A stretch of 64,000 nucleotides of DNA from Drosophila pseudoobscura (taxonomy: Eukaryota; Arthropoda; Insecta; Diptera; Drosophilidae): NCBI RefSeq assembly GCF_009870125.1, contig NC_046680.1:16263501-16327500 (forward strand), read 5' to 3'. The position numbers were made by a program, and so were the translations under genes. A model generated the notes under the pieces. The model was not told where the DNA came from. It saw only the letters and a program-made list of their open reading frames with translations, and ran no database searches. Shown in pieces: positions 27,401-35,960 of the stretch (positions are counted from its first letter, which is position 1; each line of letters begins with the position of its first letter).

Positions 27401-30400
27401 CCGTCTTCTCGCTTGCCCATTTGTCCATGAGCTTCGGCATTCTCTCTCTCGCTCCACTCTCCGCTCTCAGCTCAACTCTTCCTTTCGCTCTGCCTCCTCG
27501 CTGTTGTCATGTCAAACACCTTCTGCGAAAGTTCAAGTATGGAGTTCCCTCTCGTCTCGCCGCGCCTCTCCCTCTGGGCAATTTCACGCTTGTCAGGACA
27601 GCCACAACAAAAGGGAGAAAAGTTTTGCCTCTCGTTATGTTCTTACGATACCTTTACTTAACTTCTACCGCTGCTATCGGCGACAGAGGGCAGCAGAGAG
27701 GTAGAGGCAGAAAAGCTCATTTTGCTAAGAGGAAAACAGTCTCCTGCTGTTCTCCTCCCTCTCATCGCTCATATCAGACATAACAGCATAATTGGATAAC
27801 TGTGATGGGCACGACAGTTTTCCCAGTTATTTTTCTAATTGTAAAATGATCCAAACGCCCACATACATACATATGTGTGTGTGTGTGTACTCGCATCATC
27901 ATTGTCAGAAGAGTCTCGCCTCACTCTCTCGACAACTGACATAATTTTATGCTCGACATTCAATTAGAAGAGTAGGTGCTTCCATCCACCCCCGCCATCG
28001 TTCGTTCTCTCTCTCTCTCTCTCTGTCTGTCTTCCTCTGGCAAATGCAAATTGCGAGCAGACAACAGCAATTTGTGTCATTGCCAGCAGGCAGAAACGTG
28101 AGCCACGAGAGGGAGAGAAGAGACTACACTGTGCCAGCGAGAGAGAGACTTGTATTTTGCTACCTCATTACAAGATTTGCATATTTGTCTCTCAGGCTCT
28201 AGTTTCGGCGTCAACAATGACAACTCGACTCAAGGATAATGTTAGACCTCAATACGGAAAGCCCCTGAGAGCCGCTAAGCAGCATCCCAGCCACTGCTGG
28301 CCCAAACACTGACTTCCTGTGCAGACTCAAGTGCTTGGCCACTCTGGAGCTGCATCTTCAAAGTGTTCGGATGATTTGGCTCCTCATAAAGATGGCAACC
28401 TAATGGCTCCACCAGCAAACTACAAGCCAAAGTGATCTGAACACCAACTGAAATTATCGCTGGTTGGTCGCATTTTACGATACTTTATGGCAAATGTCAG
28501 ATGGCTCCCCGCCCCCAGGCAGGTCCCCCCTATGACAGACGGCTCAATTTGAAGACGCCACCCAGCGGTGGCTGCTTCGGCGGATAATTGCCATTAACCA
28601 GGAAACTCCACACATGGACATGGCGCGTCATAAGCCGCTGCCACATCTAATCCAGCGACTGCGATTGCCATTGCAATCGTTTCCAGTAACACAACTGCAA
28701 ACAGCAGCAAATGTTGGCCCCGCTTTGGGTTCAGTTCAACATCACGATGGGCATGCGGCAAGGGGGTAAGGGGCGCGGGGCAGGGGCTATGATATATGCA
28801 GCACTTAGTACCTACTTAGGTTGCGCGGACGCGGACAACAGTTGAGATAAGATCATGCCCAGCTGGAAGACAGAGAGGACCAGAGCTGTTTGGCTTAAAG
28901 CTTGCATGGTGTGGCAGGAACTGCATAAAAGTCTATACGAGAATAGCATTCTCTTGCCCTTTAGACTTCAGACTGGGCTGGGAAATGCTTTCATTTTGTG
29001 AATTTCCCTCTTAAGCTTCTTACCTCATTTACATAATATTCCCATTGCGGCTTTTTCAATTATGAGTTGAGTGCTAAATGCTAAATGAGTTGGGCGAAGA
29101 GCACTCCTAAAAGTACTGGGAAATAAGGAAGGGCCCACCTATCCTATTTGCAGAGCATCCACCCCACTGTGCAATAACTGCAACCGCAGGCAGAAACCAC
29201 ACGACTACCGACGACCAACGACCGACTACCGTGGCTCTGCAGCCGCCTCGCGTCGCGTCGCGGCTCGTAAGTGGCATAATGTACGTGCATTTTGTAGATA
29301 ATAATAAAATAATAGCAACGCCACGAACGGCTGCCTGCACTGCTCATTCAGCTGGAGCCGAAGAGTCGCCGAGTGCCCGAGACGCTTGGCGCTCGGATCA
29401 GATCGCATTCGATTCGATTGGATCGAGAAACGGAACAGAACCGAACGGATCGGATCGGAACAAAACGAAACGAAACTCTCGTCGTCTGGCCCCTTGCGAC
29501 CGTCGCGTCGTTAGTCTTGTGGCCTGTTGTAACAAATTACTTTTGGCTGGGCCCCTCCTCGATCACCTCTGCCCCTGGAGCCACTATTCAACGATCTCTC
29601 AGACATTGTCGTCGCCATTGTTGTTGTTGTTGCTTTTGTTGCGGCAGTGGCTAGTCTGGTCGAAGCTTGGCTCGTTTTTTCTATGGCAATTGCAGGCCGC
29701 TGCTAGATTAGCTCCGAAGATATGTGAGTAGTGGAGGGGGACCGCTTTTCCGTCGCCAATCAAACGATCGATCTACTTTAAAGGCAGTCATGGCCGCAGT
29801 TTATCTCGGGGCACACTGCCCAGCATTTTGTTGACCGATAAGCCCCCGTCGAATGGAAGGGGACGCTGCGCTGGGGAGTAGTCCAGTGCCCGGTGGAGTT
29901 TGGAGCTGGCCAAAGCCAAGACCAACTCCATTTGCTTGCCAACCAAAGCCAAACGAGTGACTTTTTTTCAATTAATGTGGCCCATGGGCACACGGGGAAA
30001 CCTGAACCCCGAAGAGCAACGCGAAGAATAACTAAACGAGAGCGTACAAGAGGCGCCTGGTGGATGTTACGACTAGACGATATCCCTTAGCCAAGCAGCA
30101 TTTTTGCGGTATTGTTAATCCTGGGCATCAGATAACACCGAGGCCTCCCTCCGAGGCACCAATCCAGCATACCCATCCCATACGCCGAACCGAGTACCCG
30201 AGGTACAATAATGCAAAAACTTTTGTTTACTTTGTTGCTGGTTGTCTGCCGTTGTCTCGCGCCTTGAGAGGAGGAGTAGAGGAGGAGCGGCACCCGGCAC
30301 TCGGGGCTGGCTTATCGCTCGCTCCACTGGGCTCAAAATAATTATGAAGCTCGTCGTTTTGCTTGTTTTGTAATTGAGTTCTTTTTCCAGCAAAGGCGTG

Positions 30401-33400
30401 GCACTAGTGGCACTGGGAAGATCTTAGGCCTAGAGCCGGGTGGAGCCTCCTGGCTGGCACTTTGGCTAAATGACTGCATTTAAAAAAACTGTTGCCGACT
30501 TCCGTTTCGCTCGCTCTCGTTGCCCACTCCCTGGCACTGCGAAAGGTGATTAAGTGCGATTCGAGGCGTGGAGGCAGATAATTTCTGATATTTTATAGCT
30601 TCAGTCTGGCGACGGAGGAGCCGGACTCTGACTCCTAAGAGGTGTGAGATTTACGAACTGGAGTGGGGACGGGGGACAGGCAGGAAACATTGCCATGGCA
30701 TGTTTTTAACGGCACTTTAAGCCACTAAAGCACTCTCCACTACCAGAAGATCCAGAACGGGCAAATAAAGTACAGATAGAAAGAGAGAGAGAGTTGGTTT
30801 CGGCCTGGAACTAGTTCATTGGAATGGCACAACGTTGTGTGTCCTTCGACTGGGCTGTTCAGCCGGTTGTGGTACAGTTCCGCCCCAAGCAGATCCCACC
30901 TACGCACTCAATACCCTGCACCAGACCCCCATATGATGGCACAGAAGGCAAATCGCCATGGAGTTCTGGACATTTCCTGGACTCCCGCTTTCAGTTCTGC
31001 TGTGGCATTCGCAAGGTGTGTTACTATAGGGTGAGGCATTCCCAAGGATCTCATTCTTGCGGTGCTTGGCTCTCTTTCCTCCCACTTCCTCTTTGGTTTC
31101 TTGAGATCACCTGACTCTCTTTTCGCTCTGCCCCTGCGGTGAGGCCGCTCTCTGACCAAAGTCTCGAAGTTTGTTGAACTTTGAGGATCTTTGGGTCTGC
31201 AGCCTCTCTTTCGGTCGCTTGTGGCTGTTGTGGCAGGGGCTGTGGCGGGTTCAAGTGAATTATTCATGTTGTCATGTCGAATTGCCAAAAGGAAGAAGCT
31301 TCGAACGAAGTCCGAAATTGCATTCTGCCAGCAGCAGGCACGCATCCAGCAGAGGTGGGAAAGAGATGACACTCGAGGGGCGAAGGAGAGCTTGCGGGAG
31401 TTTTTACTGTTCTTCTGTTCGTCTTTGTTTTTTTTGGGTGCAACCCCCCCACCGCCTCGCCTGCAAATTCCAGCAACATGACTTGCCCAAAAACATATAA
31501 ACGTACAAGTTTTCTCCGTTTCTGTTTCTGTTTCTGTGGTTCGTTCTGTGCCAAATAAATTAAAATAAAACAAAACTGATTGCAATTAAAACCACACAGT
31601 GCGCAGAGCATCATAGCTGCCGCACAGCTGGTTGGACCAACAAGACCCCAACAAACAAACAAAAGTTTCCATTGTGTTTCCAGCCCTAAAGCCTAAGTCG
31701 AGCCAAGGCCTGGCTTTATGGAAATCGGTGATGACGAATGGGTCCAGTCCATCCATCCATCCATCCATCGATAAGTGCCAGCCAGCTATATTGAAATTCT
31801 TTGGGCATCCTTTTAGCATCTTAGTCATATTTCCATGTGGATCGGTGGGCAAACAGATCAGCAGAGTATTTCCGCTTGCACTGTCAGCACTTCTGCGCCC
31901 TATCCTGTTCCTGTGTTGCTCTCCCTGTCTCTCTCTCTCTCTGCCTGTCTCTTTACCAGCTCATAATTGAAAGACATTGCTTCGGACCGTAATTAGTCTG
32001 CATTCAACAGTGAAGAAGAGTGACCTCATTCCGTCTCCCTCCAACCACCACTCTCTCCGGCTCTCCGGCACTCCGGCTCTTCCTTTGTGACACTGCCCTG
32101 GGCCCTGGGCCATATGGAAATGTTTATTTTGACAAGCGCACCCTCAGAGGGAAAAGAAAAGCGAAACTGGGAGAAAATGTTATATGACAAAGGGGTGCGA
32201 AATTAGAATAACATGTCGCTCAGCCCCATATATACATATATCCCATATTGTACATTGCGTCACGTAATGCGGGAACTCGTCCGGGACACGAAACAATTAC
32301 CACAGTTCCCACAGTTCTCAAAGAAGACCAAAGCGTACAAATATGACCAGAAAAGTGAAAATAAAGCAGGAAATAATGGGAGCAGGACCTCAGCACGTGA
32401 GCTTGTAGATTCCGTCTGGTTCCAGGGTATGCTGGGATTCGAGAGTAGCTCCCAGTCGAGCCACAGAGACTCCAATGTGTGGCATTGTGCCACCTGCCTG
32501 TAGGTACAAGCACATTTCTATGTCCTTTGTCCTGCCGGCTCACACACCCATGTGGATAGGTGAATATTTTTAATTACCGCGCGACCGCATAGACTTGGTG
32601 GGCCAAGCTTTTAATTAAATCTGGGGGAAAGTGCCTCGACTTATGACATGCCATGACCCAAATTTGTTCAAAGATTCCCGTTTTTCATTTTAATTCCATT
32701 TGCATGCGACATGCCCCATCATATAATTTGTATGTGGGGTTCCCTTGGAGCTTCTGGCATTGATAAATACCAGTCCTGATAAGACAGTCCAGCCCGTCCT
32801 CCTCTGCTCCGCGTTTCGGCTTTAGGGGTTGCTTTTTCCGGCTTCACAGGAGGTCGAAATTTGTTTGCATTATTTGCGCATTTTGTGGGGATTTTCCCCG
32901 TTTCCCTCCCTCATTTCGGTTTTGTTTGCTTTTCCCCCCTGCCAACAACTAAAATTTATAACAGATACTGAAATATGATAAGCCACTAGGCCACAAGAGC
33001 ACAACCTTCTATCAATCACTAAATTGTGCATTGTGCAGCTGCCAGCTGGTTTCCAGTTTTATAATCCCTGCCTGGACCCGAATATCTGACCTGAAACTGT
33101 TGCAGGTCCAAATCCTAATTGATTTTCGGTTTACCTGTGCCTGTACCTAGACGCCTGGGCCCAAACACTTGTTGGTCGGGCAAACTGTTCTATTCTTTGG
33201 CTAATGATAATGACTCCTGTGGCCCGTTTTCGGTACTCCATTTTGTGTGCTCTCGAATCTGAAATTTCAACTATTAGCAGCACCAGAAAATAATCCCGAT
33301 TCGTTTTTGTTGCAGATTTGTTTCTGGAATGCAAACTTTTCTCGGATATTGGCATGTTCTCGACACAATCAATCGTATAATTAATAGAAATCTCGTCACT

Positions 33401-34137
33401 TAATCGTAATTGCTGCAGCTGGAGTATTGTTTTCGCTTCTGGCCCTTTCTTTTTAGTGCCTGCTTTTCGTTTCCTATGAAATAGTTTCTGCCGTGGGATG
33501 GCCATGAAATATTAATTGTTAGAGCCTTCTGCTTATATAGCAAATAAGCTTCGAGTGCAGTTCAAGCGAACAGCTCGTTTCATATTTCTTGAAGTGCAGT
33601 GCAGTTTATTATTTTTGATGTCGAGGCTTCGCATTTCTTGTAACGAAGTGCCTGTTTATCGCTTCAAGAGAAGCTCATTAGGAATGTTTTAAATTCAAGC
33701 GCTGGCGAGGAGATAACTGATTGACAGCCCCTCCCGTTTAGGGTGTTGCCTTATCTATCGGTGGAGAGAAATAAGGGGGAATTACCTTAATGATTGCCAA
33801 AGGTTGTTCCTCATGTGGCTCGATCTGGGCCTGGCCATATGTCTACTTATATGTACATATGTACGTCAATTGCGAAAAGCTAGCGAAAAGTCATATACTG
33901 GGGACTCTTATCAGGCTGTTAACACAACTCATCGAACTATGAGTAGTTTTTTTCCAGCCCCAATACCCATGATTTCGGGCACGTCGACCAGACATTTCGT
34001 CACCAGGGAATAGGGTACGTGTAGTATAGTAAAACGTGTAACAAACTCCTACCTTGACTGCCAATTGAAGGCTGCAACAGCTGCAGCTGGATCAGGAATA
34101 TACTCAGAATCCACGTTGTTATCGTCGTGTGGGCCAT
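1..34137 (-). CDS. fra: frazzled (fra), DCC/netrin receptor, 3' end beyond window
   Basis: Single-pass axon-guidance receptor for netrin (DCC family). Coding exons read from spliced phases are 34053-34137, 4274-5473, 2551-3310 (or 2551-2773), 2145-2427, 1878-2087, 470-1803, 157-410 and 1-99, and the gene continues past the left edge. All junctions have GT/AG ends and the phases agree. The protein has a signal peptide (residues 1-28), four Ig domains (about 30-428), a variable linker, six FN3 domains (about 640-1230 in the long form), one transmembrane helix (about 1254-1276, hydrophobic run ending IAILFLC) and a cytoplasmic tail starting RSKPQSSPEH. Four Ig plus six FN3 is the diagnostic DCC/Frazzled layout. 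The conserved cytoplasmic P motifs would lie off the window. Intron 1 is 28.6 kb and hosts two other genes. The family call is secure; the symbol follows from domain layout and Drosophila context. Confidence 0.93.
470..2427 (-). CDS. fra: fra exons 4-6: FN3 domains 1 (end) to 6 and transmembrane helix
   Basis: Exons 2145-2427, 1878-2087 and 470-1803 with introns of 57 and 74 nt. They complete FN3-1 and encode FN3-2 to FN3-6. Each shows the FN3 signature of W in strand B (WEEP, WEPP, WGPP, WIDT, WMPP) and the Y-x-F/V strand (YQFRVVAG, YVISVVPF, YQVKIAAM, YVVSLRAR, YEFAVKVV, YYFKVQAR). The transmembrane helix lies near nucleotides 510-580, followed by RSKPQSSPEHTKKR as stop-transfer. The donor AGAG|GTAAAG gives phase 2 into the next exon. 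N-glycosylation sequons (NVT, NGS, NTT) occur on the extracellular side. Confidence 0.92.
2551..3310 (-). CDS. fra: fra exon 3: alternatively spliced acidic linker and start of FN3-1
   Basis: Two acceptors fit the phase-1 donor at 4274. The proximal site at 2774 (TTTTGCGTCCCCCGCAG) has a good pyrimidine tract and gives a short linker starting DSSEQEANAN. A distal site at 3311 (CCCAAAAG, weak tract) leaves the frame open and adds exactly 537 nt, or 179 residues. The extra segment is low-complexity and charged: basic at the start (KIKQRKPQ, KRRRPYSS), then strongly acidic (a run of D/E with DQDDDDDDEYDDDE), and a QPQQQQK stretch. Known Frazzled isoforms differ in length by roughly this amount (1375 versus 1526 aa as I recall for D. 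melanogaster), so this is probably the variable region. The exon ends GAG AG|GTGGGT in FN3-1. Confidence 0.72.
3311..4273 (-). other. fra: fra intron 2 (retained up to the distal acceptor)
   Basis: 963 bp between the Ig exon donor and the distal acceptor. It contains scattered ATCGAT words (3553-3559, 3562-3567, 3588-3592, 3913-3927) and a T17-19 tract near 3931-3949. No coding signal is seen. Confidence 0.6.
4274..5473 (-). CDS. fra: fra exon 2: four Ig domains
   Basis: A 1,200 nt exon encoding residues 29-428. Four Ig modules are visible, each with a Cys, a W about 12-15 residues later and a DxGxYQC or DAGMFQC strand: VLLQCSG/GAYQCLLT, AYFRCMV/GAYQCNVT, VTLDCVA/GNYQCRAS and LELECAI/GMFQCVGT. 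The exon ends VVPPG|G with donor GTAAGT in phase 1. Ig domains 3 and 4 are the canonical I-set type (KPQIKWLRNG, KPLIRWLKNG). In DCC family receptors the Ig region forms a bent, horseshoe-like N-terminal unit and netrin contacts lie mainly in the FN3 region. Confidence 0.93.
10279..10300. repeat. (GA)11 microsatellite
   Basis: Perfect GA repeat within fra intron 1. Potential GAGA-factor binding tract (inference). Confidence 0.9.
13136..13165. repeat. (GGGGGA)n tract
   Basis: Five near-perfect GGGGGA units. G-run spacing could support a G-quadruplex on the plus strand (inference). Confidence 0.85.
14380..14408. repeat. (ATAC)7 microsatellite
   Basis: Tetranucleotide repeat within fra intron 1, ending at ACCTATGTATGT, which is a near inverted echo of the unit. 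Confidence 0.9.
17075..18156 (-). repeat. left arm of inverted segmental duplication
   Basis: Reverse complement of this block aligns with 19940-21060. The match covers the promoter side (shared CGATCACGATTCGTTACTAA and GGGCTAATTGATACC), both exons, the intron position, and about 350 bp of 3' flank (shared AGCTGGATGT.GCACCCACC, TTAGTG.CACTCGAGTG and AGTATCATTT). Flanks are more diverged than the exons, as expected after an old duplication with coding constraint. Edges were judged by eye, about 20 bp uncertainty. Confidence 0.8.
17424..18043 (-). CDS. DUF1091 family secreted protein, copy A (inside fra intron 1)
   Basis: Two exons, 17666-18043 and 17424-17600, split by a 65 nt intron (AAT|GTGAGT ... 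TTACAG|CAC), encoding 184 aa ending at TAA 17424-17426. The N-terminus (MRFPVISVLLAGALMAAFG) is a signal peptide. The body carries the insect DUF1091 signature: CRLNVLGRGIIGANVHVKL, then SGYHPFLFNV, DLCHYMKHPNP and NHTCPIN, and after the intron HDVILKDFVLDDQMFAKVPLPKG-like sequence. Four cysteines lie in exon 1. Known of the family: small extracellular proteins of about 170-190 aa, related to the ML/MD-2 lipid-binding fold that includes CheA/CheB proteins, several with chemosensory expression; biochemical role unproven. It is nested in the same orientation as its host gene and is the inverted partner of the gene at 20053. Confidence 0.88.
18157..19714. other. spacer of the inverted duplication, no gene seen
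   Basis: About 1.5 kb. The first 500 bp (18300-18690) is strongly pyrimidine-rich on the plus strand with TCGCTCTCGCTCTCTCG-like runs, which keep three plus frames open by composition. I see no protein pattern in them. The remainder is ordinary AT-rich intron sequence. Confidence 0.5.
19715..19919. mobile_element. 205 bp element with 22 bp terminal inverted repeats (MITE-like)
   Basis: The left end CGAGGGCGGTCCGAATTGTT and right end (reverse complement) CGAGGGCGGTCCGAAATGTT match at 21 of 22 positions when read to TTTC. There is no transposase frame, so it is non-autonomous. The left end is preceded by TA, but the right is followed by AC, so a TA target duplication of the Tc1/mariner type is not clean. 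The end sequence resembles mariner-type termini (inference). It lies 20 bp from the inner edge of the DUF1091 inverted duplication. Confidence 0.6.
19940..21060 (+). repeat. right arm of inverted segmental duplication
   Basis: Partner of 17075-18156 in opposite orientation, separated by about 1.8 kb of spacer. The inner edge begins near the shared GCGTTTAGTGA and the outer edge ends at GTATTCAAGTATCATTT. It carries DUF1091 copy B complete with about 110 bp of upstream sequence, so the promoter was duplicated too. Confidence 0.8.
20053..20671 (+). CDS. DUF1091 family secreted protein, copy B (inside fra intron 1)
   Basis: Two exons, 20053-20430 and 20492-20671, with a 61 nt intron at the same position and phase as its inverted partner (CCCATCAAT|GTGAGT ... 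TTTGCAG|CACGAC). The product is 185 aa, with signal peptide MKFALISVLLAGFLVAAFGG, the CRLNVLGRGIIGANVHIKV motif, SGYHPFLFNV, DLCHYMKHPNP and NHTCPIN, then HDIILKDFVLNDQMF and a KIISEGVWRGTIYSYMD tail. Exon 1 differs from copy A by a modest number of residues, mostly conservative, and no stop or frameshift is seen, so both copies look functional. It is transcribed opposite to fra, head-to-head with copy A. Confidence 0.88.
23600..23890. repeat. T-rich/ATT low-complexity block
   Basis: About 290 bp on the plus strand made almost only of T and A in TTATT, ATTT and TATTTATT units with very few G or C. Strand-asymmetric (T far above A). Likely a degenerate ATT/ATTT microsatellite. Confidence 0.85.
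24127..24205. repeat. (GGAGCA)n imperfect microsatellite
   Basis: Roughly twelve GGAGCA/GGAACA units with interruptions (GGAGAA, GTCACA). No reading frame of interest crosses it. Confidence 0.85.
24453..24519. repeat. (AT)n followed by (TG)n compound microsatellite
   Basis: Uninterrupted AT dinucleotides at 24453-24480, then a 20 bp spacer and nine TG units at 24502-24519. Confidence 0.9.
29200..29723 (+). promoter_or_regulatory. possible nested plus-strand promoter/5' UTR in fra intron 1
   Basis: The sequence shifts to CG-rich, with GTCGCGTCGCGGC at 29250-29263, then ATTCGATTCGATTGGATCG and GATCGGATCGG repeats, a CATTGTTGTTGTTGTTG stretch resembling fly 5' UTRs, and ends at GATAT|GTGAGTAGT (29719-29729), a good donor. 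No coding exon is seen downstream. Low-confidence suggestion of a non-coding first exon or enhancer. Confidence 0.25.
34053..34137 (-). CDS. fra: fra exon 1: start codon and signal peptide
   Basis: ATG at 34137-34135 opens 28 codons starting MAHTTITTWILSIFLIQ, a short N-region followed by a hydrophobic core typical of a signal peptide, then G|GTAGGA as donor (phase 1). It joins in frame to the acceptor TTGTTGCAG at 5474, giving ...IGSQ-ALSFTLEPQD just before the first Ig domain. No other ATG exon upstream of the Ig exon fits phase 1 as well. The alternative, an unseen 5' coding exon elsewhere in the intron, is less likely because this one supplies exactly the missing secretion signal. Confidence 0.8.
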
Positions 34138-34811
34138 GTTAACGAAATTGTTTCGACTGCTAATTTACGGGAGCGGTTACGTTACGCGGTAATTTGAGGG
34201 TCAGAGAATTTTGTTTACGATCCCGCGACGTTTTGCTGGCACTGCATTTTGGCCGTTGGGGGTTTTAATTTGATTCTTTTCTTAATTCACACACACAGGG
34301 CAACACTTACAGGAGCGGGCACACACGCACAGAAACTCACTCCACTTTTGTTGTGTATTCTTTGGCGAATCTTTCGCGTTGCTGCGTTTCCTCAATCAGA
34401 TTTACGTTTACGTTTGTTTTGCCGGCTCTTTGCACCATGCAACAACAAATTTAGTTATTTTTGTTGTTCCCCTGCATTTCTGTGCAACAACAACAACACA
34501 AAAAACTACATCAACAAATTGCACGCAAACACAAACACACACACAGAGAGCAGTGTTGTCTCGCTCTAACTATCACTTGAAGAGCGTCGCCAATTGTAGC
34601 TGCAGTTTCAAAATCACATTTTTCGCGCTTTTCTGTATTAGATTAACCGAATTACCGCACACACATCTTACAGTTTCGCGTGATTTATTCACTAATTGTC
34701 AATCTCGTCCTTTTCTTCAAGAAAAACGCATTTTCTGTCAAATTCCCCGACGCAGCATGCGCGGAACGACCTTGCCTCAGTTTTTTTTCGACGCCGAATG
34801 CAGTGTGACCG
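34138..34811 (-). promoter_or_regulatory. fra: fra 5' UTR/promoter region with a Motif 1-like element
   Basis: Upstream of the fra start codon. At 34801-34811 the minus strand reads CGGTCACACTG, the Drosophila core-promoter Motif 1 (M1BP site), pointing toward fra and about 665 bp upstream of its ATG. No TATA box stands out. The motif lies at the edge of a repeat whose relatives carry the same word at 48650, so it may have arrived with the repeat rather than being native to fra. The transcription start is not resolved. Confidence 0.45.
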
Positions 34812-35960
34812 CGGACTTCTCGATGAAATACACCGTCCGACCCTCAGAAATATACCAAAGCACACGGTCTTATTTAAGTAATATACCGTAAATATACTGA
34901 CAAATGCAAGTTCTATTAAACATATTCCTCGTTTTTGATATTCCGTGCACAATAACTAACTAAATAGAGCATTTAGCCATGCCCACACAATTTTATCCGA
35001 TTAATGTATATATTTTCTACTTAACTTTCTTATTTTAACCACTTGCTTTTATTGCATTTGGCGTAAAAAGAGGTTTTAGCGAAAAATGTCAAACAAATGA
35101 AACGTAAGAGAAAAATCGTTCCAATTGCCCAATTTCTTTATTCCGTTGAATAATGCTGCGTAACTAAAACCCTTAGTTCTGCCCACATCATTTTATCCGA
35201 TTAATGAATCAATTTTCTACCTGATTGACTACTTTTAAGTACTCTCTTTTATTGTATAGTGTAGAAAACAAGGTTTAAACAAAAAAGGTCAACAAAAAAA
35301 CAGTGGCAACGTAAGTGAGTATGTAACGTAAGTGAGTATGAAATGTCACGCCAACCGGAGTTTGGGCTAAGCTATACCCTATTTCGTTAATATATATGAA
35401 GAAACTGTTTTTCCAAGCTGTTTAAAAACGCAATTAATATAGAAATTATCTGAGATTGTTATGTTTTAGACATATTAAGGCATATGATTAGGGTACCGAT
35501 ACCAATTCTTGGTTTCTGTGAATAGATCACTACCTTCAAAATATCGTTGAAATACCTTTATAACAGAGACTGAATAGTTTTGGCCTATATTGGTGCATTA
35601 GATGCCAAACATTTTCTCAGTTCTAAACCATGCATTTCCCCAGGGTATGAAAAATGTTGCTCAATCCGCGCCCATACAAAGTGAATGTTGCCAGCAACAT
35701 AAGACGTAAGAAAACGTAAGTGAGTAAGGAATGTAAGGGACATTGCTGAGCTGAAATTAAAAAATACCGAAAATGTATCATATTCCTCGTTTTTGATCTT
35801 CCGTGCAATATAACTAACTAAATAGAACATTTAGCCATGCCCACACAATTTTATCCGATTAATGTATCTATTTTCTGGTTTATAGACTAGTTTATTTTAA
35901 ACACTTGCTTTTGTTGCATTTTGCGTAAAAAGAGGTTTTAGCGCAAATGTTAAGAAAAAT
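34801..35960 (-). repeat. dispersed repeat array, left copy (minus orientation)
   Basis: Contains three divergent units centred near 34975, 35200 and 35850. Each has, on the minus strand, ATAAAAG..., GTAGAAAAT-GATTCAT-AATCGGATAAAAT-TGTGGGCA, and two continue into GGCTAAATG-TCTA-TTAG and GGAA-ATCAAAAACGAGGAATATG. The interval between units (35380-35690) also matches the right copy: CCCTATTTCGT..ATATATGAAGA, TTTTAGACATATT and CCCCAGGGTATG. A short GTAAGTGAGTATG duplication lies at 35310-35342. No transposase or reverse transcriptase frame is seen. Confidence 0.7.

Larger units (their letters stand above)
21061..34052 (-). other. fra intron 1, promoter-proximal part: non-coding, simple repeats
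   Basis: About 13 kb. Simple tracts include GGAGCA (24127-24205), AT (24453-24480), TG (24502-24519), CAGGGA (24675-24710), CA (25860-25876), GA (26524-26540) and CA (26592-26612). A pyrimidine-rich block at 27160-27780 keeps frames open by composition. The 225-codon minus frame at 30908-31585 lacks any recognisable family and is probably chance. GA-rich runs could bind GAGA factor; that is inference. Confidence 0.55.

Noticed and set aside
27174-27704. 176-codon plus frame in a pyrimidine-rich block
   Set aside because: Ser/Leu/Phe-rich because of TC-rich composition; overlapping plus frames are open for the same reason.
30908-31585. 225-codon minus frame in fra intron 1
   Set aside because: No domain, low-complexity and basic patches, no splice partner; a plausible chance frame. 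Would be revived by transcript evidence.
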